From Chromatiaceae bacterium (lineage in GTDB: Bacteria > Pseudomonadota > Gammaproteobacteria > Chromatiales > Chromatiaceae): DNA of 64,000 bases. A model generated the notes under the pieces. That model worked only from the letters and a program-made list of their open reading frames with translations, did no database searches and was not told where the DNA came from. Position numbers and translations under genes: made by a program. This document shows, in pieces, positions 28,470 to 36,607 of the stretch (the stretch's first letter is position 1; each line of letters starts with the position of its first letter). The DNA lies in contig JADKCI010000001.1 of assembly GCA_016714645.1 (NCBI GenBank), forward strand, positions 186,001-250,000, in the 5' to 3' direction.

Positions 28470-29451
28470 TGCCTCTTCCGTTGATCTCGTTCTCAAGCCT
28501 GCGCAGGGTGGCCATGATCCTATCCAGGGCGGGTACCTCACCGAAAATCATGTTCGCCATTGCCCGATAGTCGGCCTCGACCGCCGCCAACACCGCCCCT
28601 GCTGGCACCAAGCGCAAGGTGCCCGGTTTCGCCAAGTCGTAGCGCGCCCACCCACGCGGATAAAAGCGCTGTTTGAACACCACCACGTCAGCCAACAACG
28701 CCAGGTCCGTCAAGGCAGCATCCTTGACGGGCGACTCAGCCATTTTGGCCAGATCGTAGTGGTGGCGAGAATAGTGTAGCGGCTGAGGGCTGCCCTCGGG
28801 ACGGTGGGCCTCATGATGCAGGATCGTCGCCTTCTCCCAGAAAGTCCGCTCCGCCCTGATCACCCGGACCGGGCATTCACGCCTTGCGAACACCCGGGGG
28901 AACGCCTCGGCGGCATAACAACGGATCAACCGCTCTTCATGGGGCAGCCAGGAGGCCAGCGGGCCGATCTCCAGGCGCACCTCGGGGCGCAGATACCGAT
29001 CGGAAAACGCGCCCGGATAGCGAATCTTGATGACATAGGGATCGGACTTCTCGATCTCGCAACGGCAAACCGCGCCCAAGGCCGTAGCTACCCGCGCCAG
29101 CAAGTCGCCGCCGATATAGGCTAACGCCTGGGCGTTGATCGCTTGATTCAGCTTCTCCTGCCGCGCCTTGGAACGTTCGGTCAGCGGGTCCTCGCCACCC
29201 AGTACCCGCCAATCGAGAATCAGGTCGATGTCTTCCGAAAACCGCTCGATCAAGCGATACACCTTCGAGAGGCTGGTGCCGCCCTTGAACATCAGCAGCC
29301 GCGCAAGCTCCGGCTGTTGGAAGAGTCGGTCGAGCACCCAGGTCACCCAGAAATCCTTTTCTACCACCGCCGGTGTCGTGCGCATCCGGGCCGCCGTCTC
29401 GGAAAACAACGCACTGCGCTCCGCCGCCGCAAGCCGGGCCACCCTGTCCAT
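28447..29451 (-). CDS. abiEii: AbiEii/AbiGii-type nucleotidyltransferase toxin
   Basis: 334 residues. The nucleotidyltransferase motif is FKGGTSLSKVYRLI followed by RFSEDIDLILDW, the G-G-T-S...D-I-D-L pattern of DUF1814 toxins. These transfer nucleotides to tRNA or protein and cause growth arrest, giving abortive infection. The gene starts at 29451, overlapping by one base the upstream antitoxin-like gene, and overlaps hsdR at its 3' end. So an AbiE-type toxin-antitoxin pair is embedded between hsdS and hsdR. I assign the type from motifs; the preferred acceptor is unknown. Confidence 0.88.
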   Translation of the reverse strand: MDRVARLAAAERSALFSETAARMRTTPAVVEKDFWVTWVLDRLFQQPELARLLMFKGGTSLSKVYRLIERFSEDIDLILDWRVLGGEDPLTERSKARQEKLNQAINAQALAYIGGDLLARVATALGAVCRCEIEKSDPYVIKIRYPGAFSDRYLRPEVRLEIGPLASWLPHEERLIRCYAAEAFPRVFARRECPVRVIRAERTFWEKATILHHEAHRPEGSPQPLHYSRHHYDLAKMAESPVKDAALTDLALLADVVVFKQRFYPRGWARYDLAKPGTLRLVPAGAVLAAVEADYRAMANMIFGEVPALDRIMATLRRLENEINGRGNEPNRPT

Positions 29452-30068
29452 CAGTCAGCCTCCCGGCATACCTGCTTGATGATCTGGTAAATCCAGCCGG
29501 TCACGGCGCGGGTGTCCTTGAGGATGCGTTCGCGGATAGTCGGGTCCAGTCGTTGCCGCAGGGTTTCGATGACGGCCTGATCGACAGACTCCTTGCCCAG
29601 GGCCTTCAGCGCCTGCACCATCAGGCCGCTTTCACGATTCTTGAACCCCGTGTCCTTCAGGGCGGATTTCCTGAAGATCAGGGCCTGGGCGCCGTCCTCC
29701 CCAATCGCATATTCGCGGTTTGGGCCATCGGAGAGATAAACCCACTTACCAGGCACCTGGGTGGAAAGCCCCAACAGGTTCAGGGCCGCGTCGCCAGAAG
29801 GCTGGATGCGCCAGTGAAACTTGCGCGCCAGCGCCTGGGCCACCTGATCGACGTCCGGACTCAGGGCTTGCCCCAGCAACTCGCTATAGCGGGGATAGTC
29901 ATAGACCCCAAGGCAAACCCGGCGAATCCTACCCGCCCTGGCCAGGCCGGAAAGGGCCTGATGGATGTTGACCTCGCCAAACTCGGCGACAAAGTCAATC
30001 TTGGTGAACGCCCACCCCCTACCGCGCCCATAAATCCTGTAAAGTATTTTTTTATCAATCGGTTGCAT
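29451..30068 (-). CDS. AbiEi-like antitoxin (DUF6088 type)
   Basis: 205 residues. The N-terminus (MQPIDKKILYRIYGRGRGWA, then FVAEFGEVNIHQALSGLARA) looks like a winged HTH, followed by GRIRRVCLGVYDYPR as in AbiEi. The middle (RIQPSGDAALNLLGLSTQVP) is the DUF6088 core. AbiEi antitoxins bind DNA and repress the operon, and block the toxin. The gene is directly upstream of the AbiEii-like toxin with a one-base overlap. It lies 106 bases downstream of hsdS in the same direction, so it could be read from the hsdMS promoter or its own. Confidence 0.8.
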   Translation of the reverse strand: MQPIDKKILYRIYGRGRGWAFTKIDFVAEFGEVNIHQALSGLARAGRIRRVCLGVYDYPRYSELLGQALSPDVDQVAQALARKFHWRIQPSGDAALNLLGLSTQVPGKWVYLSDGPNREYAIGEDGAQALIFRKSALKDTGFKNRESGLMVQALKALGKESVDQAVIETLRQRLDPTIRERILKDTRAVTGWIYQIIKQVCREAD

Positions 30069-30174
30069 TATTTATGCCCGCAAATATTTTCAGGAAAAAT
30101 ACATCTTTTTACTGAAAACAGCAGTGCCCGACTTGGGACGCTGTGACGCATCTTGCCTGGCACCCGCACGTCGC

Positions 30175-31404
30175 TCATACAAGCCGAATCCTTCCGGTGA
30201 GCAGCTCCTGCATCATGCCCTGTTTGAGGCTGCGAGCCTTGGCGAGCTTGGCCTCCAGCGCGGCGATCTCGGCGTCCATGTCGGAGAGGATGGTGGCGAT
30301 GGCGGTTTGTTCTGCGAAGTCGACCGGCATGTCCACTTCGATCTTCCACATTTCAGACTTGTTCAGCTTTGCTCGTGTGCCGCTTGCTAAAAAGCCCAGG
30401 ATATTCTTGTGAACTAGGGAAAAGAAAATGAAGACTTGGTCATGCCCGAGCTTAGCCTTCAAAATATGGGCGTGATTGTTGACCCAACACTTACCAACCA
30501 TTCGATATGCGATGGGGCGATATGAGTATTCATCGAAGTACCCGCCGTCCTCCGCAATCAAGATGACGTCATCATCAATCACGTAATCATTGACGAAATC
30601 GAGTACACCATTCGCCCCACAATATGGATAATCCCCCCGCATTTGGTCGCGTTGAGATTCGTTCAACGGTACGCGAAGGTTATCTAAACAGTCAGCAACT
30701 TCTTCCAATAGCTTGACCTCCCACTCCCCGCTGAAGCCCGGCAGGCGCTTCTTGCCGGTGAGTAATTCCTGCATGGCGCCTTGTTTGAGCTGGCGCTTCT
30801 TGGCGAGGAGCTGGTCCAGAGATTCGATGAAGGCATCCGCATCGCTCAACGCCTCGGCGATGGCTTCTTGTTCGGCTTTGGTAGGTGGGAGCGGAACCGC
30901 GACGTTTCTGAGGACCGACTGATTAAGGGAAGGCATCGTGGTTCCAATCGCGTGCTGAAGCAGCCAGCCTTGAACCCGCCCACTCTGAAACTGCAATGCG
31001 AGATACGCGTCATGACTCGTTGCGGACGGGCGCAGACTCATAGCATCAGAGCCGAGAAACCAACCGTCCTGTGGCTCTCGGATTAATGCGGACCGATCAA
31101 CGCCACCTTTGCGGCCAAAAACGATGTCGCCTTTTCGAACGAGATACTGAGGTAGCCTTCTAATAACGGCGTCTGATACCCTAGGTGTGTTCTCAGTGAT
31201 CCGCAGAAAACCTTTCCGAATCTCGCTCACAGAGATTACGGGTACTCCATCCGTTTCTGAGTATTCGGATGCTTTGAGAAGAGTGCCGAACGGGCCTGTC
31301 CTTAGTGCAGCCAATTCGTGGGCCGACTTCACTTCCCAATCCTCCGGAATCACCCCCACCTCGGTCAGCTTGTACCCCTTCGGAATCTCAGCGCCCACGG
31401 TCAT
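30175..31404 (-). CDS. hsdS: Type I restriction-modification specificity subunit S
   Basis: 409 residues. Two target-recognition domains, each followed by a conserved helix: EAIAEALSDADAFIESLDQL plus LLAKKRQLKQGAMQELLTGK near the middle, and the parallel TAIATILSDMDAEIAALEAK plus KARSLKQGMMQELLTGRIRL at the end. This duplicated layout is diagnostic of HsdS and sets a two-part target. The target sequence cannot be predicted. The recognition domains are lower in GC than the rest, as is usual when they are exchanged between strains. It overlaps the DUF1016 remnant by four bases. Confidence 0.93.
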   Translation of the reverse strand: MTVGAEIPKGYKLTEVGVIPEDWEVKSAHELAALRTGPFGTLLKASEYSETDGVPVISVSEIRKGFLRITENTPRVSDAVIRRLPQYLVRKGDIVFGRKGGVDRSALIREPQDGWFLGSDAMSLRPSATSHDAYLALQFQSGRVQGWLLQHAIGTTMPSLNQSVLRNVAVPLPPTKAEQEAIAEALSDADAFIESLDQLLAKKRQLKQGAMQELLTGKKRLPGFSGEWEVKLLEEVADCLDNLRVPLNESQRDQMRGDYPYCGANGVLDFVNDYVIDDDVILIAEDGGYFDEYSYRPIAYRMVGKCWVNNHAHILKAKLGHDQVFIFFSLVHKNILGFLASGTRAKLNKSEMWKIEVDMPVDFAEQTAIATILSDMDAEIAALEAKLAKARSLKQGMMQELLTGRIRLV

Positions 31405-31912
31405 TCTCCACCCTCCCCTGTCCAGTCTCCATGCGCATCCAGCTCCGCCTCAATCTCCTCCACACTGGGCAAGCTGGTCTTGAGATCTGCCGGTAAAGCC
31501 TGAGTCAACCGACTCTCCCACTGGGCGACACCGATGGGTTTGGTGAACCCGGCCAGCGAGTATTCCACCACGGTATGATTCTTGTCCCTGACCAACAGGA
31601 GGCCGATGGAGGGCTTGTCGTCGGGATGACGCAGTAGGTCGTCCACCGCATTCAGGTACATGTTCAGCTTGCTGACATGGCCCGGCTCGAACTTGCCTGC
31701 CTTCAGCTCAATCAGCACATAGCAACGCACCTTGCCCTGGCGCTCATAAAGCGGAGTTTCGATCTGGATGAAAAGCATATCTTTTCCCATGCCCAACTCC
31801 AGGGCCTTTTGGGCATACCAAAAGCGGATGGCAGGGTCCCTCATCTTGTCGAGGAGGGTCTGGTTGCTGCGCCTGGGCAGGCCTCAGCGAATTTCCGTAT
31901 GTCGTTGCTCAC
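31401..31912 (-). pseudogene. DUF1016 (YhcG-type) nuclease remnant with internal deletions
   Basis: Pieces of a DUF1016 protein in order: SNDIRKFAEACP (from a GTG at 31912 overlapping the hsdM stop), then, after a gap and frame change, LPRRSNQTLLDKMRDPAIRF and WYAQKALELGMGKDMLF to LYERQGK, then directly VRCYVLIELKAGKFEPGHVS to the C-terminus. Family members have about 100 more residues between LYERQGK and RCYVLIELK, containing the FVG.Q...DFYIDLLFYH part of the PD-(D/E)XK site. So the catalytic core is deleted and the frame is broken near the start. A product from ATG 31844 (147 residues) would keep the ELK lysine only. YhcG-type nucleases often sit within hsd loci. Likely inactive. Confidence 0.75.
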
Positions 31913-34304
31913 GGCGCAAACCCCATCCGCTCCAGGTGCCCATTCACCTTGGCCTCCAACTCAGCCACCCGGCCGGCCATCCGCGGCATCGGGGTCTCGT
32001 AGCGCTCGGCCAGCTCCTTCACCCGCCGGGTGAGCTGCTGGCTCACCCGATCCATCTCGCCGTAGATGGCGGCGGCCAGGGCGGCGAGCCATTTGTCGTC
32101 CACCACCAGGGCCTTGATCTCAGCCTCGGTGAGCGTCGCATAGTGGGCGTAGGCCAGGGCATCAAGGGCGGCCTCGCCCTCCCTGTGGAGTCTCTTGCGT
32201 GCGGTCTCCTCGCCGTAGAGCTTGAGCCAGTCGACCAGCACGGCGGCCTCGTCCTTGGCCTCGGTATCGCCCTTGATCTCTTTGAGGCGGGCGCTGACGC
32301 TGGCCTTGTTCACCCGGTCCAGTTCGGCGAAGGCGCCGTCCTCGCCAACCTGCTCCTCCTCCAGTTCGGTCAGGCGGGCGCTAAAGACTTCCAGGTCGGC
32401 GGCGATCTGATCCAGAGTTGCCTGCTCCTGGGCGAAGTAACGGGCGACGATGAGGGCCTTGGGGATGAGGTCGCAGGTCCAGCCCTTGTCGCGGGGCTTG
32501 CCCGTTTTGGCGGTCTCGATGATACGGCTGGTCTCGGACCGCCAGCCGTCGGCGGCAATGAGGTAGGCGTCGTCCTGCAGCGTCGCGGTCCAGTAGTCAA
32601 TCAGGTGCTGGTAAACGGCATAGGGATCGATGAGGGGCTGGCCCTCATAGTGGGCGAGCAGGCCCTCGGACAGCCAGACGATGATCTCCTTGGGGTGGCA
32701 ACCGCTCGCCAGGGCCTTGAGCTGGGGGACATTAAGCGCGCGCCAGGCGGCAAAATGGGCATTGAGGCCGTTGCTGAAGGCGCTGAATTCGGGATGATCG
32801 AAGATGGCCGTCTTGATGGCGGTCTTGGTCACGGCTAAGTCCAGGTAGCCGGGGCGGTTGGGGGTGAAGAGCGTTGCCTTGAGCTGGGGGCAGACGGCCC
32901 AGTAGGGCGCCAGGGCGTCGATGTCGGCGGCGGGGATGCCGCCCTGGAGGTGGGCGGCGATGTCCTGGCGGTCCTCGGCGGTCTGGCTGTCGATGTAGCG
33001 CGGCAGGTTGAGGTTGTAGTCGTTGCGCTCGATTTCCGCGACGCTGACCGCCCGGGCATAGCCGGGGACATCGCGCTGGCGGGTGAAGACATCGACGATT
33101 TGGTGAATATCGCGGTCGCGCAGCCGGTTTTTGGGGCCGTCCTTCATGAAGCCGGCGCTGGCGTCGATCATGAAGATGGACTGGCGGCCCTGGGCCTCGC
33201 GCTTGTCGATAACCAGGATGGCGGCGGGGATGCCGGTGCCATAGAAGAGGTTGGGCGGCAGCCCGATGATGCCCTTGAAGTAGCCACGGCGCACCAGGTT
33301 GCGGCGGATCTCGGCCTCGGCGTTGCCCCGAAAGAGGACGCCGTGGGGCAGGATGACGGCGGCGGTGCCGGTGCTCTTGAGGGCGCGGACGATGTGGAGC
33401 AGGTAGGCGTAATCGCCCTGCTTAGCCGGGGGGACGCCGAAGGACTGGAAGCGCTCGAAGGGTCGTGGAGGGGATCGAGGCCGGTACTCCAGCGTTTGTC
33501 GCTGAAGGGGAAATTGGCGACGATGTAGTCGAAGCGCTTGAGACCGCCGCCGTCGCGGAACTTGGGATCGGTGAGGGTGTTGCCTTGCACGATGAGGGCG
33601 GTGGGGTTGTCGTGCAGGATCATGTTCATGCGCGCCAGGCCGCTGGTGGCGGCGTCTTTTTCCTGACCGTAGAGGGTGACCGGGGTGCGCGCCTCGTCGA
33701 CGACCTTGAGCAACAGGGAGGCGGAGCCGCAGGTCGGGTCGTGGACGGTGGTGTCGGCGCTGGTGATGGCCTGGCCGATACCCGTGACCTTGGCGACAAC
33801 CCGGCTGGCTTCGGCGGGGGTCAGGAACTGGCCCTTGCTCTTGCCGCTGTCGACGGCGAAGTGGCGCATGAGATATTCGTAGGCATCGCCGATGATGTCG
33901 TCGCCCTCGGAACGGTTCCGGGAGAAATCCAGCGCCTTGTTCTCGAAGATGGCGATGAGATTGGTGAGCCGCTCGACCATCTCCTTGCCGCTGCCGAGCT
34001 TGGCCGGGTCGTTGAAGTCCGGCATGTCGGACAGCCGGTTGGCCTCCGCCAGGGGGGCAAGGATCTTCTTGTTGATCTGATCGCCGATGTCGGGCCGGCC
34101 CTTGAGGGCAACCATGTCCCGGAAGCTGGCGCCGGGGGGGATGATGATGGGGGCGTAGGGGTGGCCGGCGTATTTGTCGCTGACGTATTTGACGAAGAGC
34201 AGGACCAGGACATAGTCCTTGTACTGGCTGGCGTCCATGCCGCCGCGCAGTTCGTCGCAACTGGACCAGAGGGAGGCGTAAAGCTCGGACTTTTTCAGGG
34301 CCAT
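31909..34304 (-). pseudogene. hsdM: Type I DNA methyltransferase subunit M, one-base frameshift
   Basis: About 798 residues after repair. The 5' frame runs from MALKKSELYASLWSSCDELR to the catalytic motif ANFPFSDKRW (N-F-P-F, a variant of NPPF) and includes the SAM-binding region around FLTPAEASRVVAKV and DPTCGSASLLLKV. The 3' frame resumes at PFERFQSFGVPPAKQGDYAY. A single missing base in the GGG run at plus 33460-33462 (GAC CCC TTC in the repaired gene) joins them. A long helical C-terminal extension follows. If the break is real, modification is lost while hsdR stays intact, which would normally be lethal. That makes a sequencing error or a silent locus more likely. Confidence 0.88.
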
Positions 34305-34389
34305 GGAGGGTTTCTTGTGTCTAGGGCAAGGCCGATGCTGTCGACCTGGGGACCCCCGGCTTGGGGGGAAATCGCCACCCGCCATCACG

Positions 34390-35045
34390 CTAGGGTCGAT
34401 GGGTTAGGATGGTGGGAGGGTAGGTAAGCGACGCCGGTTTGTAAAGAATGAGCTTGGCGGGGACCGACCGGTCCACCGCCAGGTGGTTCAGGAAACGCTG
34501 CCCCTCCTCCACCCCCAGACGCGCCGTCGGCACCTCGCCGTGGAAGGCCAGAATCCGGCGGCACCAATCCACATACGCCTGCTCGGTGCGGATCGAGTAC
34601 TGCATCGCCCGGATGGTTCGAGCCAGGCTCTTCGGCAGGGGAACCCCCCGGCCGGGCGGGCAAACCCTGGGCCGACGGGCAGCCCCGCAGCTGGGGGCCT
34701 TGAGCGGGGGAGGGTCGGATGGTCGGCGCCCAACAGGCGCCCACCTGCCTTCCACCCATCCCAATCAATCTCTTTTCCGGCAGAACAGTGAGTGACCCAT
34801 ATCAACAACAGCAGTTGCAAGGCATCGACGAGTTGCCGACACTGCCAGTCGGCAAGTTGTGGCGGGGCCGACACCTGCTGAAGGTGGCCTGCGATCTTCT
34901 CGGCCGTCACACGCAACAGGGACACCGGACGCAACGCCTACGGGAAGCCTTCGCCGCGGCGGACGTACCAGGGGCGCATCGTCTCCGGTAGGCCGCGCCG
35001 GGCCATGACCTCCAGGAGCGGTCCCAGTTGAAGGGGGAACCGTCC
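34390..35045 (-). pseudogene. Integron-integrase-like tyrosine recombinase, N-terminal remnant
   Basis: Three fragments in shifted frames. The first (from about 35045) reads MRPWYVRRGEGFP before a stop, followed by LRPVSLLRVTAEKIAGHLQQ and LADWQCRQLVDALQLLLL. The last is RTIRAMQYSIRTEQAYVDWC, then RRILAFHGEVPTARLG and FLNHLAVDRSVPA, the core-binding domain of integron-type integrases. The catalytic R..H..R..Y half is missing. The order and spacing fit the longer environmental integrases that carry an extra N-terminal domain. It lies just outside the restriction island, next to a group II intron remnant. Clearly dead. Confidence 0.65.
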
Positions 35046-35159
35046 TCGCGGCGAGGGGTGGGGTTGGCATGGTACGGGCGGGGGGCTTGGGTAGTCGGCT
35101 AAATTCAGTCTAGTACCCTAGCGGCCCGTAGCAATCTAGCACCCAAGCATCCTCAGCCG

Positions 35160-35245
35160 TAGGGGCGCCGGTTAACCGGCGCCCCCGGCGTAGGCCCGGA
35201 CGTGCAGTTTTCCCACATCCGGTTCCTCGGTTGTGCTCGCTTTCG
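35160..35245 (-). ncRNA. 3' end of a group II intron (domain V-like)
   Basis: Downstream of the maturase remnant on the minus strand, the segment AACCGGATGTGGGAAAACTG followed by CACGTCCGG folds into a stem with CCGGA/TCCGG and ATGTG/CACGT pairs, like intron domain V. It is followed by a 24-base perfect palindrome (GGGGCGCCGGTT / AACCGGCGCCCC, plus 35162-35185) at the place of the terminal hairpin. Homology was judged by eye; exact ends are uncertain. Confidence 0.5.
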
Positions 35246-35256
35246 CGCGAGCAAAG

Positions 35257-35800
35257 TCATGCCAACACCGGTTGTGCGGCTGGCTTCTCGGTGATCCGGG
35301 GCCTGGCAATGCCGAGTTTCTGCAAGGCCCGGCTGAAGGCCGGCCACGTGAAACTCTTACGCTTGCCGCCGCGCCGATTCAGCCACTTGAACGCAATCTC
35401 GACGGCCAATTGAAAGAAGCGCCACAGACCGCACGAGTTGCCCCGCGGGCCATAGTAATGGCAGTGCCCCAAGAGCCGCCGGTTCAGCCCTTTGATAAAT
35501 TCCCTGATCGGCAGATGCCGGTGGCTCTTGATCCAGTCCGTGACACGCCGCTTCATGCTCGGATGAAAGCGGCTAAAACGCAAGATCTGCGTTTTTTCCG
35601 GGGCGACTTCGAGGCCGAATTTCTCCAGCCGCTTCGGCAACACCGTGAGGTACCGCTGTGCATCAACGCTGAGGCGGAAGGCACAGACAAAATCGTCGGC
35701 CTAGCGACACAGCAGCACCTCACCCCGACAGTGGGGCTTGACCACGCGCTCGAACCAGAGGTCCAAGGCGTGGTGCAGGTAGATATTAGGACCCGTGTGA
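35257..35800 (-). pseudogene. Group II intron reverse transcriptase/maturase remnant, stop in the YADD box
   Basis: The minus strand reads NIYLHHALDLWFERVVKPHC, then RGEVLLCR, a TAG at 35701-35703, then ADDFVCAFRLSVDAQRYL. In intact enzymes this is LLCRYADDFVC, so the catalytic Tyr codon has become an amber stop. The frame continues to LPKRLEKFGLEVAPEKTQIL and the maturase-like tail with LLGHCHYYGPRGNS and FKWLNRRGGKRKSF. The N-terminal half of the reverse transcriptase is missing upstream of about 35800, and the X domain looks shortened after FSRFHPS. Not functional. Confidence 0.8.
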
Positions 35801-35990
35801 TTATATACCGATACGGAGTTATCCGTTATTCTTAGCCAGGGAGGTGCTGTGCCTCTTGCGAGCCGAGGTACGCCGTGCCCGTCAAGTGGCACGAACGCCA
35901 TCGCAACGATCCACCCGGAGACCGGCCAACGATAAACCTGAACCCGCATAAAAATGCGCGGACCACGCCCGCCATCCACACCAAAAAGTC

Positions 35991-36401
35991 CTGACCGATA
36001 ATGGCCAGGAATTCACCGATCGCTGCTGCGCCACCGGCGAACGCGACCCGACCGGAGGTCATCGCTTCGACCGCACCTGCGATCAACACGGCATCGACCA
36101 CCGCCGCATCCAGCCCCGCCATCCCCAGACCAACGGCAGGGTCGAGCGCTGCAATGGCCGCATCAGCGAGGTACTGGCGACCACCCCCTTCGATGCGGCC
36201 CAGCGCCTGGCGGACACCCTATGCCGCTCTGTACGGCGGTATCATCATCAGATTCCCCAGCGCGCGTTAGGGCACATGGCGCCCGTTCAGGCCCGGCAAA
36301 ATTGGCAGGAAAAATGCCCGGGATTGTTTAAAATGAAGGTATATAATCTCACGGGGCTGGACAAGTATAAATTATCGACTAGACTGCATTTTATAGACTG
36401 A
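35991..36401 (+). pseudogene. IS481-family transposase, C-terminal fragment
   Basis: One open frame of 136 codons without a start: LTDNGQEFTDRCC, then HRRIQPRHPQTNGRVERCNG, RISEVLATTPFDAAQRLADT, YHHQIPQRALGHMAP and finally GLFKMKVYNLTGLDKY. It holds the second Asp (LTDNG) and the Glu (GRVERCNGR) of the DDE triad but lacks the first Asp and the HTH. Traces upstream to about 35955 (PAIHTKKS) are in another frame. The stop is TGA 36399-36401. The shorter stub at 5522-5674 is its relative. Confidence 0.8.
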
Positions 36402-36607
36402 AGTTTCCGGCTTTTGGAAGGGGCGGCGGCAGGAGTAGGGGATATTTCGAAGAGGTTTGCCCAGTTTCGGGCAAACCCTGCCAAGATCTCGTCCTCCGCA
36501 AGTGCTACTGCCACTTGGCCGCGTCAGAATCCAGAAACTTTAGTTTTATAGAGGGTGCCCCACAATACTGCCTGTCCATTAAGTCACTCCGCGATATGGA
36601 TATAACC

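Noticed and set aside
31677..32838. Plus-strand frames antisense to hsdM and the DUF1016 remnant
   Set aside because: Shadow frames; no motifs and the minus strand is clearly coding.
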